Below, one piece after another: positions 1-7,691 of a DNA stretch of 64,000 nt; the stretch's first letter is position 1; the number at the start of each line of letters is the position of its first letter. The notes beneath the pieces were generated by a model. The model had not been told where the DNA came from and made no database searches. It saw nothing but the letters and a program-made list of their open reading frames with translations. The position numbers were made by a program, and so were the translations under genes. This DNA comes from Thalassolituus maritimus (GTDB lineage: Bacteria; Pseudomonadota; Gammaproteobacteria; Pseudomonadales; Oceanobacteraceae): NCBI RefSeq assembly GCF_900156675.1, contig NZ_FTOH01000001.1, positions 1-64,000 of the forward strand. Reading direction: 5' to 3'.

Positions 1-92
1 AAGTTTTTGACCATCCTGAATGCGATGATCCGGAATGGTCAGGAGTGGTCTTATGAATAATTATTTAGCTACGGTTGAACCACAGTCGCTTG

Positions 93-248
93 TTAGCTAT
101 TACAATTGCCGCTATTTCCAGAACCTGAAGACTTTGGTGGTTTAACGGGTGGCATAGGTGTTTTAACAGTCATGTTAGGTAAGTTTCGGCCACTATTTGG
201 GGTGATACTCCCGCGATTGCTATCCTGCTTCTGTTTACCGCCCATCAT
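93..248 (-). CDS. 51-aa Pro/Gly/Ser-rich small protein
   Basis: This short reading frame begins with Met-Met-Gly-Gly-Lys, continues with a basic, Asn-rich part, then a proline-rich stretch (PMPPVKPPK, about residues 31-39) and a Gly/Ser/Asn tail ending in NCNS. It has no membrane segment and is probably disordered. Its start codon overlaps the stop of the upstream two-membrane-helix gene (ATGA arrangement), so the two are probably translationally coupled. A helix-poor, proline-rich partner could be a linker or regulator of the membrane protein, but that is inference. I do not recognise the family. Composition is more AT-rich than the neighbouring chromosomal genes, which suggests acquisition. 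The reality of the gene rests on the coupling and on the non-random composition. Confidence 0.5.
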   Translation of the reverse strand: MMGGKQKQDSNRGSITPNSGRNLPNMTVKTPMPPVKPPKSSGSGNSGNCNS

Positions 249-745
249 CCTTCTCCTAAGTAGTTGACTGTAAAATATTCGTCTGCCGATTGCTCTGCAA
301 GTTCTTTCAATGTTCGCTTTCTAGGAAGGACTAGTCCATTCAAAGTGCTTCTTTCGGCACTTAAGACCCTCCCTTTAAGCCTTACTGTTTCTTGATGAAT
401 TTCTTCTTCAGTGAGACAGCCTTCAGAAACCCTGTACCAACCTGTTTCTGCGTCCAGAAAGATAGATTGTATTTGTGTGTTTAGGTCTGAGACTGCCTTC
501 AGTCGTTTCCTAAAAGGAAGAAAAGGCTTGATCGCTGTTACTACTTGGGATGCTGCAATTATACATGCCCAAACTATCTGATACTCATTCCACAAAGCCC
601 AACCAGCAATACTTGCAGATGATGTAACAGCGAGGAATATATTTACCGATTTATCGAGGAGTTCATCACTTGCCGCATACTCATGGAGGTACGCAACTTG
701 CGCTTTCAACTCTTTCAGCAAATTCCAGTATCGTATTTGGTACAA
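245..745 (-). CDS. SLATT-like protein with two transmembrane helices
   Basis: A 166-residue protein with an N-terminal amphipathic region (YWNLLKELKAQVAYLHEY), two close hydrophobic segments at about residues 32-52 and 56-75, and a helical cytosolic tail with FRKRLKAV directly after the second helix and many Glu/Arg residues. Short proteins with this order (helix, 2TM hairpin, charged C-terminal helices) are typical of the SLATT superfamily of predicted pore-forming effectors tied to nucleotide-signalling immunity systems. No sensor or synthase gene is visible next to it, so an immunity role is speculative. The only usable start is TTG, since the frame is closed upstream by a stop and contains no internal Met near the N terminus; a GGGA lies 8 nt before it. 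It is followed by a coupled 51-aa gene. The low-GC composition suggests horizontal transfer. Confidence 0.5.
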   Translation of the reverse strand: MYQIRYWNLLKELKAQVAYLHEYAASDELLDKSVNIFLAVTSSASIAGWALWNEYQIVWACIIAASQVVTAIKPFLPFRKRLKAVSDLNTQIQSIFLDAETGWYRVSEGCLTEEEIHQETVRLKGRVLSAERSTLNGLVLPRKRTLKELAEQSADEYFTVNYLGEG

Positions 746-780
746 GATTAGAGTCCCTATGTATCGCTAACAGTTTCTTC

Positions 781-1020
781 GTGAGCGTGCGTGTTTTGAC
801 GCCTCGCTTCCTTTCGATGTTTCGAGCATAACCCCCTGTCACCACTATGAAAAGTGCCTGAGGCGACGCCTTTTGCCAGTGTGAAAGTGAGCATGCGCGT
901 TTACACACCTCTATTGGCTTTACATTCCGCACACTATCACCCCAGCAGGATTTGTAACTGACTGATTTCAATAGAGAATTTCTTATTGATAGGTTTCATA
1001 GTGTGCATGCTCGTTTTGTT
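781..1020. repeat. Three degenerate direct copies of a 20-bp element
   Basis: Copies lie at 781-800 (GTGAGCGTGCGTGTTTTGAC), 887-906 (GTGAGCATGCGCGTTTACAC) and 1001-1020 (GTGTGCATGCTCGTTTTGTT). By hand alignment the first two match at 16 of 20 positions and the last two at 14 of 20. Two contain the palindrome GCATGC. Spacing is 106 and 114 bp. They could be regulator sites or remnants of recombination sites of a gene-cassette array; nothing decides between these. Confidence 0.4.
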
Positions 1021-1064
1021 CTGATCCTGCAAATGAGCACTGAATTTAACGGTGTTGCCAAATA

Positions 1065-1084
1065 TACTGTTTATGTATACAGTA
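1065..1084 (+). promoter_or_regulatory. LexA (SOS) box of dinB
   Basis: The sequence reads TACTGT-N8-ACAGTA, a near-perfect match to the enterobacterial/pseudomonad LexA operator CTGT-N8-ACAG. It overlaps a possible -35 TTGCCA (1055-1060) and -10 TACAGT (1078-1083, 17-bp spacing). It lies about 50 bp before the preferred dinB start, so DinB should be induced by DNA damage. Because it covers the region where a longer reading frame would begin (GTG at 1052), it also argues for the downstream ATG. Confidence 0.88.
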
Positions 1085-1132
1085 TTTCATCATGAGCATT
1101 TGCCCTTCGCTTGGGGCAGGAGTGACGTTCCC

Positions 1133-2176
1133 ATGAGTGAGCCTGGCCGTAAGGTATTGCATATCGACTGTGACTGCTTTTTTGCGGCGGTTGAGATGCG
1201 TGAGCAGCCGCATCTGCGTGATGTGCCGATTGCGATTGGTGGCGAGTCTGACCGGCGCGGTGTTATCGCGACCTGTAATTATCCGGCTCGTGAATTTGGG
1301 GTTCGTTCAGCGATGGCGACGGCGACGGCGCGTCGTCTTTGCCCTGATCTGGTTCTACTGCGTGGTCGTATGGAGCTGTACCGTGAGGTCTCTGCTCAGG
1401 TGATGAATATCCTGCGTGATTATTCACCCTTACTTGAGCAGGTATCGGTTGATGAGGCGTATCTTGAGTTAGATCCGGATCAGCAGGCGAGTCAGGTAGC
1501 GGCTGAGATTCGTGAGCGCGTCAGGCACGAGGTAGGTATCAGTGTGTCGGTGGGTGGTGCACCGAATAAGTTTCTGGCGAAGGTCGCGAGTGACTGGAAT
1601 AAGCCCGATGGCCAGAAGATGATTCCGCCTCAAGAAGTGGATGAATTCGTGAAGGCGTTGCCTGTTGGCCGTATTCCGGGCATTGGCCCGGCGTTTCAGG
1701 CGCGCTTAAAGGTATTGGGCATCGAAACCTGCGACGACGCACGAAGCTGGGATCTCAATGAACTGGTACGTCGTTTTGGTCGCTCAGGTGTGCATTTATA
1801 TCAGCGTTGCCGGGGGCAGGATAACCGCCCGTTGAGTATGGATCGTGAGCGCAAGTCCGTCAGTGTCGAGCGTACCTATGCTCAGGATAAGACCCGCCAT
1901 GAAGAGTGCGTGGCTGAGGTCGCGGCTCTGTACGAGAAGTGGCAGGAAAGGGTAAGCCGAACCTCCTGGAAGCCAGAAGCGCTGGCGCCTTTCGTAAAAG
2001 TGAAGTTTGCTGATTTCACTCAGACCACCATGGCCGATATTCAGGAGTCGGCGACGCCCGAGGGTTTTCAGCGGTTGTTGCTTCAGGCTCTGAAGCGAGA
2101 AGACAAGCCTGTACGCCTGTTAGGTATCGGTGGGCGCTTTCCTCAGATCAGTGAAAAGCAGCTGAATCTGTTTTGA
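1133..2176 (+). CDS. dinB: DNA polymerase IV (Y-family translesion polymerase)
   Basis: A 347-residue Y-family polymerase, the usual DinB length. The palm carries HIDCDCFFAAVE near the N terminus (catalytic Asp12) and SVDEAYLEL with the catalytic pair Asp107-Glu108; helix-hairpin-helix residues GIPGIG-like (RIPGIGPAF) follow, then the little-finger domain. The protein ends in QLNLF, the beta-clamp binding motif, so the C terminus is intact. It copies damaged DNA and makes frameshift-prone extensions under SOS. The ATG at 1133 is chosen because AGGAG lies 10 nt upstream and the LexA box occupies the region further 5'. A longer frame from GTG 1052 would start inside the promoter. Confidence 0.95.
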   Translation: MSEPGRKVLHIDCDCFFAAVEMREQPHLRDVPIAIGGESDRRGVIATCNYPAREFGVRSAMATATARRLCPDLVLLRGRMELYREVSAQVMNILRDYSPLLEQVSVDEAYLELDPDQQASQVAAEIRERVRHEVGISVSVGGAPNKFLAKVASDWNKPDGQKMIPPQEVDEFVKALPVGRIPGIGPAFQARLKVLGIETCDDARSWDLNELVRRFGRSGVHLYQRCRGQDNRPLSMDRERKSVSVERTYAQDKTRHEECVAEVAALYEKWQERVSRTSWKPEALAPFVKVKFADFTQTTMADIQESATPEGFQRLLLQALKREDKPVRLLGIGGRFPQISEKQLNLF

Positions 2177-2214
2177 GTTCTTATAACTCCCCCTGAGGGC
2201 TGGGTCTGCCCAAC

Positions 2215-2267
2215 TGCGACAACCTGTCGCATTCTCAATCCCGGCACCGTCTCTATAATTCGTCGCA
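2215..2267 (+). promoter_or_regulatory. Palindromic operator and promoter of the mbnP operon
   Basis: A perfect inverted repeat TGCGACA-acc-TGTCGCA spans 2215-2231. It ends where a -35 would be placed relative to a consensus -10 TATAAT at 2254-2259. A further half site, GTCGCA, sits at 2262-2267 around the expected transcription start. Such placement fits a dimeric regulator that controls the three-gene operon starting at 2295; the regulator is not identifiable from this window. Copper control is suggested only by the genes downstream. Confidence 0.55.
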
Positions 2268-2294
2268 CTTGTAACCTACCGACAGGATGACACT

Positions 2295-3338
2295 GTGCGC
2301 CCCTTATTTACTGCTCCGACGTCTTTTTTCTCGACTGCGCTGATTGCTTCAGCCGTGCTCTCTTCTTCTGCGCTTTTGACCGCATGTGGTGGTGACAGCA
2401 GCTCGTCGACTGAAATCGTAGGCCCTCGTGAGATTGCCGCGACTATCCCGTTTGCGGCCGTGGTGGGCGATGCTGATGTTGTTTGCGGTGAAGATTACCT
2501 GAATGTGGGTAGTGACGCGACGACCGTCAGTTTTGTTGATTTCCGTTTTTATGTTCACGATTTTAAGTTGGTGACGGACACAGGCGCTGAGATTGAAGTA
2601 AGCCTTGATGATGTATCGACAACCGGTTCAGGTGAGAGTGATGCTTCTGAAACCAGCCCGTCACAGAACAGCCGCGTAGCTCAGCTCGATTTCCGTGACA
2701 CTCTTGGGTGCGAAGCGGAGGCCGATGTTAACCCGAACTTTAATGATGGTGTGCAAGTCACCGCAACAGTCGAAGAGGGCGTAACGGTCGCGGCCATTCG
2801 TTTCACCTTGGGAGTACCTTTTGATCTGAACCACAAGGATCAGGCAGCGGCTGATGAGCCTTTGCGTAATCCTGGGCGGGCATCTGGCGCCGGCTGGAAC
2901 TGGCAGGGCGGATATAAGTTCACGGGCATTGATGTGGCTCCGGTAGGTGGCTGGACTGACCCGCAAGACGGCGAACGCACAGGCAATCGTTGGAATATGC
3001 ACCTCGGTAGCACGGGTTGCCCAGTGTCGGTATCCGATCTGGAGTCGGGCACCGAGCCAGAAACCTGTGAAAATCCTAACCGCCCTGAAATCACGATTGA
3101 GCTTGGCGCTATTGATGTCGAGCAGGCTGAGATCGTGATCGATTACGCGGCGCTGGTCAGTGGCGTCAGTGTGGCACAGGACGAGGGTGGTGCACCGGGG
3201 TGTATGTCGGGCACGACCGACCCTGAGTGTGAGGCTGTATTCGCTAATCTGGGTTTGGGCCTGGATTTAGGAGCGGGTGAAAATGCAGAGTCTGAACAAT
3301 CGGTATTTTCCGTGCGTGAGAAAGCATCCGCTGAGTGA
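2295..3338 (+). CDS. mbnP: MbnP-family periplasmic metal-binding lipoprotein (four-Cys 'metallo-mystery pair' protein)
   Basis: A 347-residue protein with a lipoprotein signal (LLTACGG, lipid Cys at about residue 31) and the features of the MbnP family: an early FVDFRFYVHDFKLV strand, paired cysteines (VVCGEDYL, DTLGCEAE, STGCPVS, PETCEN, PGCMSG, PECEAV) and a WNWQGGYKF motif at residues 201-209. In characterised MbnP proteins a Trp is oxidised to kynurenine by the partner MbnH, creating a copper site; W201 or W203 is the candidate here. It starts with GTG preceded by AGGA. The gene overlaps mbnH by a GTGA junction, so the enzyme and its substrate are translationally coupled. The usual role is periplasmic or surface copper binding; the methanobactin link of the family name need not apply. 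Confidence 0.85.
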   Translation: MRPLFTAPTSFFSTALIASAVLSSSALLTACGGDSSSSTEIVGPREIAATIPFAAVVGDADVVCGEDYLNVGSDATTVSFVDFRFYVHDFKLVTDTGAEIEVSLDDVSTTGSGESDASETSPSQNSRVAQLDFRDTLGCEAEADVNPNFNDGVQVTATVEEGVTVAAIRFTLGVPFDLNHKDQAAADEPLRNPGRASGAGWNWQGGYKFTGIDVAPVGGWTDPQDGERTGNRWNMHLGSTGCPVSVSDLESGTEPETCENPNRPEITIELGAIDVEQAEIVIDYAALVSGVSVAQDEGGAPGCMSGTTDPECEAVFANLGLGLDLGAGENAESEQSVFSVREKASAE

Positions 3339-4525
3339 TCAGATCTGTGTTTGCTGTGTTCAGAATTAACGTTACCGGATTATTCGCTCTTGTTGCAGCC
3401 GCTCTCTTTTTGAGTGGTTGCCAGACAGAGAGCCAGACATTCGTCGATGATGCCGGTGCGCGCGAATCGGCGTTTGACTGGCGCGTACCAGCGTCTGTTC
3501 CGCTCCCTTACGAGCCCGACGATAACCCGATGACGGAAGAAAAATTCCAGCTCGGGCGTCATCTTTTTTACGATGCGCGTTTATCGGTTAATGGTGAAAT
3601 CAGTTGTTCCAGTTGTCACGAACAGGCGCGTGCGTTCAGCGATGGTGTACAGCATCCGCTGGGTGCGACTGGCGAGGTGCATCCACGCAATAGCCAGTCG
3701 CTGACCAATGCGGCGTACTTTAATAATCTGACGTGGGGCAACCCAGCTCTGGCCACAATCGAGCAGCAGGTCATGCTGCCCTTGTTTGGCGAATCGCCCA
3801 TTGAGCATGGCATTAACGAGAGTAATTTCGAACAGGTACTGATGTCGATTCAGGCAGACGAAACCTACCTGCGTTTGTATGCCGCAGCTTTTCCTGAGCA
3901 GGAGGAGCCGTTACTGGGTGAGCTGGCCTGGGATAATTCTGTCAAAGCCATTGCGTCATTTGTACGCGGGATGACGTCGTTCGACAGCGCATTTGATCGC
4001 GGCGAGATGAGCGAATCTGCGAAGCGCGGCGAAGCCCTGTTTAATAGCGAGCGTCTTGAGTGCTTTCATTGCCACGATGGCTATAACTTCAGTGATGCCA
4101 CCATAGACCGTGGTGTCACTTTCCTCGAACCTCTTTTTCATAACACCGGCCTCTATAACATTGACGGTATGGGCGCTTACCCAGACCCGAATACCGGGCG
4201 CCACGAAGTCACGGGTAACCCGGATCATATGGGGCAGTTCCGTACGCCATCCTTGCGAAATGTCGCCGTCACTGCACCTTATAATCACGATGGGTCAGTG
4301 GCGACCCTTGAAGACGTTATACGCAATTATGCCGCAGGCGGCCGGGTGATTGCCTCAGGTGAGAATGCGGGTGATGGACGTATCAGCCCGTATAAAGATG
4401 GCGTGTTGGTATCGTTTCAGATTACTGATGCAGAGGTCAGCGATCTGGTGGCATTTCTTGAATCTCTGACCGACGACGCCTTTCTCACAGATCCTCGATT
4501 TTCCAATCCGTGGCGCGCTGATTAA
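3335..4525 (+). CDS. mbnH: MbnH-family di-heme cytochrome c peroxidase homologue
   Basis: A 396-residue lipoprotein (lipobox LSGC, Cys29) of the MauG/cytochrome c peroxidase superfamily. Two heme-attachment motifs are visible: CSSCH at residues 91-95 and CFHCH at 243-247. The first is followed by SDGVQHPLGATG, and the C-terminal FRTPSLRNVAVTAPYNHDG block is diagnostic of the superfamily. MbnH enzymes form a bis-Fe(IV) state and oxidise a tryptophan of MbnP. The gene directly follows and overlaps mbnP, as expected for this pair. Length is in the family range and both hemes are intact, so the enzyme should be active. Heme attachment needs the Ccm system, not seen in this window. Confidence 0.88.
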   Translation: MIRSVFAVFRINVTGLFALVAAALFLSGCQTESQTFVDDAGARESAFDWRVPASVPLPYEPDDNPMTEEKFQLGRHLFYDARLSVNGEISCSSCHEQARAFSDGVQHPLGATGEVHPRNSQSLTNAAYFNNLTWGNPALATIEQQVMLPLFGESPIEHGINESNFEQVLMSIQADETYLRLYAAAFPEQEEPLLGELAWDNSVKAIASFVRGMTSFDSAFDRGEMSESAKRGEALFNSERLECFHCHDGYNFSDATIDRGVTFLEPLFHNTGLYNIDGMGAYPDPNTGRHEVTGNPDHMGQFRTPSLRNVAVTAPYNHDGSVATLEDVIRNYAAGGRVIASGENAGDGRISPYKDGVLVSFQITDAEVSDLVAFLESLTDDAFLTDPRFSNPWRAD

Positions 4526-4564
4526 GCGCCAGATAATGTTAATGATTCGCTGGAAATTTATTGT

Positions 4565-5830
4565 ATGAAGATAACCATGATTCCTGCTAAGCGTCTGGCC
4601 AGTGCGGCGGGGGTGTCTCTCGTGTTGGCTTTACCGTCTCAGGTGTATGCCCATTACATTCCAGCGGAGGGCGAGCCCACGCAGGTGCATGGCACTGTGA
4701 TGACGACATGGCGTTCTGCGTCACCGGTCGATCAGTATGAGTTCTGGCAAATTCCGGGCGCCTTTATGGGCGGCGATGCATGGCCAGTATCACAGGGTGT
4801 AAGCTTGGATGAAGTATCCGTGACGGCAGCGAAACGCCTCGACGAAAATACCTTCGTTAAGCTGGGAGTCAGCACACACGATGGCAGCGATGGTCATCAG
4901 AGTGTGGGTATCGAACACGCAAGTATTGGATTTGTCTGCTGCGATGTGAAAGGCCCCTGGGTCGTTGACGTCGGCCGGATGTCGGCAGCATTTTCGCCCG
5001 AACTGCTGGCGCACAGGTCGACGTCGAAATTTACTGAACCTTCGTTAATTGCCGATGTATTTTTTGGCCGTCATTTTCACGATCAGGGAATACGTATCTG
5101 GCTGCACGAAACGGCTGGCTGGTCTGCTGGAGCAGAGATCTGGCAGGGAAAAGCCTTCCCTGCAACTGATGGTACTGATGGCGGCGCGTGGGATGCCTTT
5201 GCGCGCTACTCGTTTTCTGTTGGTTCTGTCGAAGCCAATATCGGCGCCTGGCATTACCGGGCGCAGGCCAGTTCGCGGGCAGACCACCGTTACGGTGGTG
5301 GGCATCAACATACACCGGTCGCGGCGCCGGGTGAGCAGGCTGTGCAATTTCCGGATGTTCGTTATACCTGTGATCTCGATCTGACGGGCGTTCATGCAGG
5401 GGCCAGTGTCGGCGTCGGAAAATCTGCTCGTGTTGGCATAAAAGGCGCCTGGGCGCAGTTGAACATGGAAGGTATTCTCCACGATTCAGGTAGCCGCGAA
5501 GCTGACGTCACGGCCGATCAGTATGCCGTCTGGGTACAGCCGTATCTGACATTAAACAAACACACGATTGCTCTGCGGGCTGAACGCTTCGTCGCGGATA
5601 ATACGCTTACCGGTGCGGCTGCAGAGACTCTTGGTGAAGGTGCAGGCGCGTTAAGTGAAGAGGGTCATACGCCCGAGCGTTTTACTGCGGCCTGGTTGTA
5701 TCAGTGGCGGCCTCAGGTGCAGTTCCGTACTGAATATATCTCAGACCAGACGTTTGCTGATGGTCAGAACCGCTATGCGGTGGGAGTGGTATGGCAGGGA
5801 AGTTTCTTTAATTCAGTCAGCTCTGATTAA
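4565..5830 (+). CDS. Outer-membrane beta-barrel-like protein of the mbnPH operon
   Basis: A 421-residue protein with a signal peptide (LVLALPSQVYA, then HYIPAEGEP) and alternating aromatic/polar strands throughout (for example FARYSFSVGS, IALRAERFVAD, FRTEYISDQ, YAVGVVWQG), as in porin-like barrels. A His-rich loop, RADHRYGGGHQHTP (about residues 238-251), a mature N-terminal His and a Cys pair (FVCCDV) could bind metal. It lies 39 bp after mbnH with no terminator in between, so it is probably the third gene of the operon. I do not recognise a named family; by context it may be an outer-membrane copper import or sensing component. A strong terminator overlaps its last codons. Confidence 0.6.
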   Translation: MKITMIPAKRLASAAGVSLVLALPSQVYAHYIPAEGEPTQVHGTVMTTWRSASPVDQYEFWQIPGAFMGGDAWPVSQGVSLDEVSVTAAKRLDENTFVKLGVSTHDGSDGHQSVGIEHASIGFVCCDVKGPWVVDVGRMSAAFSPELLAHRSTSKFTEPSLIADVFFGRHFHDQGIRIWLHETAGWSAGAEIWQGKAFPATDGTDGGAWDAFARYSFSVGSVEANIGAWHYRAQASSRADHRYGGGHQHTPVAAPGEQAVQFPDVRYTCDLDLTGVHAGASVGVGKSARVGIKGAWAQLNMEGILHDSGSREADVTADQYAVWVQPYLTLNKHTIALRAERFVADNTLTGAAAETLGEGAGALSEEGHTPERFTAAWLYQWRPQVQFRTEYISDQTFADGQNRYAVGVVWQGSFFNSVSSD

Positions 5831-5853
5831 TACATCGAGCTGACTGAATTTTT
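5810..5853. terminator. Bidirectional terminator between mbnPH operon and PAP2 gene
   Basis: A perfect 14-bp stem (AATTCAGTCAGCTC at 5810-5823, its complement at 5837-5850) with a 13-nt loop is followed by T residues on the plus strand and, because the stem ends in AATT, has a weaker T run on the minus strand. It covers the stop codon of the upstream gene and separates two convergent units. Confidence 0.85.
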
Positions 5854-5866
5854 CGTGTTATTTCTT

Positions 5867-6451
5867 TCAATTAAGAACGTTCGCGAACATTCCTAGCGGA
5901 AACAGCAGCAGTGATGTCCAGCTCAGGATAATCCCCAGTGCGGCACCGACAACAACGTCAGTGGGGTAGTGCATACCCAGGATAACGCGAGACAGTGCAA
6001 CCAGAAATGCGAACGGAATAACGATATAGGCGAGTGGTGGATACGCCCAGGTAAACAGTACCGCAAAATTCACAGCGTTCATCGTATGGCCAGACGGAAA
6101 GCTGTATTTATCCAGAGGCGCTGTGTGTGCGTGAATGTCCGGAAATGAAATAAACGGGCGCTTACGAACCAGGCGATTTTTAAGCTGACTGTAGACCAGA
6201 ATGCACACCAGTCCAGCGACGGTAATATGGCCAAGTTTTGCGAGGCCTTCCATGCCCGCCAGCAGTGGCAGTGCTAATGCCAGTGAATACCAGAACACTC
6301 CATCGCCGAGGCGACTGACGCCTTTGAAAAACAGGCGGATTGCCCGCATGTGCCCCATTCGATTGAGGCGCTGGCAGAGGCTCAGTTCAAAGTGATCCGC
6401 TCTGCGGAACAGAAACTCGGCTCTTGCTTCGCGTTGCTTGATAATGTCCAT
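5867..6451 (-). CDS. PAP2-family membrane phosphatase
   Basis: A 194-residue membrane protein with the three PAP2 signature blocks: KNRLVRKRP (about residues 91-99), PSGHT (118-122) and SRVILGMHYPTDV (155-167) holding the catalytic His residues. Hydrophobic segments surround them. The family removes phosphate from lipid phosphates such as undecaprenyl pyrophosphate or phosphatidic acid on the periplasmic face. The start at 6451 has AGAGG 9 nt upstream, and the charged N-terminal extension before the first helix resembles relatives. The gene begins 65 nt inside the end of the upstream glycosyltransferase gene, so the two are co-transcribed and may act on the same lipid-linked glycan or glycolipid. 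Confidence 0.85.
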   Translation of the reverse strand: MDIIKQREARAEFLFRRADHFELSLCQRLNRMGHMRAIRLFFKGVSRLGDGVFWYSLALALPLLAGMEGLAKLGHITVAGLVCILVYSQLKNRLVRKRPFISFPDIHAHTAPLDKYSFPSGHTMNAVNFAVLFTWAYPPLAYIVIPFAFLVALSRVILGMHYPTDVVVGAALGIILSWTSLLLFPLGMFANVLN

Positions 6452-7592
6452 TCGATGTTACCTCTTTCTGAGCTGCAGTCAGTTGCTGCAGAAACTCACT
6501 GATAATGCTGTCCCATGAAATGCCTTGAGCAATATCACGGGCGTTTTTACGAATATGTTTGAGCAGGTTCGGACGCTCACTGAGCGATAGGGCGGCGCGG
6601 ATAAATGCCTGTTCATCGCCAAACGGAGCCAGCATTGCGCTGTCTTCGTCCTTTGTATGCTCGTGGGCGGCGGCGTAATCGAAGCTCACGACGCCAAGCT
6701 GGCTGGCGAGTGCTTCGGTGACGACGTTGCCAAAGGTGTCGGTAAGGCTTGGGAACAGGAAAATATCGCCACTGGCGTAATAGCGGGAGAGGTCTTCTCC
6801 GCGACGGATGCCTGCACAGATAATTTCTGGGTGGCGCTGACGAATGCTCTCTAATTCAGGGCCATCGCCGACCAGTACCAGACGAATGCTGTTGTCCTGA
6901 TTTTTCAGTTCTTCGTAGGTACGCACGACAAGCTGAAGATTTTTCTCGGCAGCGATACGACCCACGTATAAAAGTACCGGCGTGTCATCGTTAACGCCCC
7001 AGCTGGCCCGCAATTCCTGGCTGCGATGTTCAGGCGAGAATTGTTCGCTGTTTACCCCGCGTGCCATCACACTGACACGCTCGAAGCCGTGGCTGTTTAA
7101 TTCATCGGCCTGTGCTTGTGTGGGTACCAGAGTGGCGGCTGTGTTGTTGTGAAACCAGCGCATGTAGCGGTAGCCAAGGTTTTCTATCAGGCCGAGGCGG
7201 TAGTGTTTGCCATACTGGTGGAAGTTCGTATGGAAGCCGCTGACAACGCCTGTACCCAGCTTTTCTGCTGCCTTACAGGCGGCCCAGCCGAGAGGCCCTT
7301 CGGTCGCCACGTAAATGGCCTGAGGGTTAAATTCCTGCAGCGCTGAAAGAACACGGCGGTAGTAAGGCAGACCGAACTTCAGTTCCGGATAACCCGGGAT
7401 TGGCAGGCCCGGCAGAGTCAGTGAATACTCGTCGCCGTGGTCGTGTTTATTCTGGCGTGGACGAATGATCTGAACTTCAATCCCGCGCGCTCGCATGCCG
7501 GATACCAGAGTCGCCAGTGTGTGCGCTACGCCGTTGACTTCAGGGGCGTAAGTTTCGGTCACAATGGTGATTCTTGATAGCTCTGGTGTCAT
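6387..7592 (-). CDS. GT4-family glycosyltransferase (mannosyltransferase-like)
   Basis: A 401-residue GT-B fold enzyme. The N-terminal acceptor domain opens with IVTETYAPEVNGVAHTL; the C-terminal donor domain has LLYVGRIAAEKNL, LVLVGDGPEL and the EX7E-type segment FPSLTDTFGNVVTEALAS. This pattern is shared with GDP-mannose or diacylglycerol-linked alpha-glycosyltransferases such as MgtA/PimB. A paralogue lies at 18096-19262. The start at 7592 (MTPELSRI) is chosen because it matches the paralogue's N-terminal length and has an ACAGG 8 nt before; GTG at 7622 and ATG at 7616 are alternatives. It overlaps the PAP2 gene downstream. Acceptor and product cannot be told from sequence. Confidence 0.83.
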   Translation of the reverse strand: MTPELSRITIVTETYAPEVNGVAHTLATLVSGMRARGIEVQIIRPRQNKHDHGDEYSLTLPGLPIPGYPELKFGLPYYRRVLSALQEFNPQAIYVATEGPLGWAACKAAEKLGTGVVSGFHTNFHQYGKHYRLGLIENLGYRYMRWFHNNTAATLVPTQAQADELNSHGFERVSVMARGVNSEQFSPEHRSQELRASWGVNDDTPVLLYVGRIAAEKNLQLVVRTYEELKNQDNSIRLVLVGDGPELESIRQRHPEIICAGIRRGEDLSRYYASGDIFLFPSLTDTFGNVVTEALASQLGVVSFDYAAAHEHTKDEDSAMLAPFGDEQAFIRAALSLSERPNLLKHIRKNARDIAQGISWDSIISEFLQQLTAAQKEVTSNGHYQATRSKSRVSVPQSGSL

Positions 7593-7691
7593 CGCATTTG
7601 CCTGTTCTTCGTGCATATACACTACTTTGCAATTGCGATATGACAGAAAGGTTTCAGCTCGGTGAAGCTATGATGACGAAAGGAAAGGTTG

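Larger units (their letters stand above)
746..1132. other. Gene-free stretch between accessory pair and dinB
   Basis: No convincing gene is visible here. A 96-codon frame on the minus strand (681-971) overlaps the TTG-started gene and has no recognisable features. The stretch holds three degenerate copies of a 20-bp element (listed separately), a GC-rich imperfect motif around 858-873, and, at the right end, the LexA-box promoter of dinB. The two flanking genes are transcribed divergently, so both promoters must lie here. Confidence 0.6.

Noticed and set aside
681-971. 96-codon open frame on the minus strand
   Set aside because: It overlaps the TTG-started 2TM gene, lacks domain character and crosses the divergent promoter region with its repeats.
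1052-1132. N-terminal extension of dinB from GTG 1052
   Set aside because: The LexA operator and promoter lie within it, and ATG 1133 has an AGGAG site and matches the DinB N terminus.
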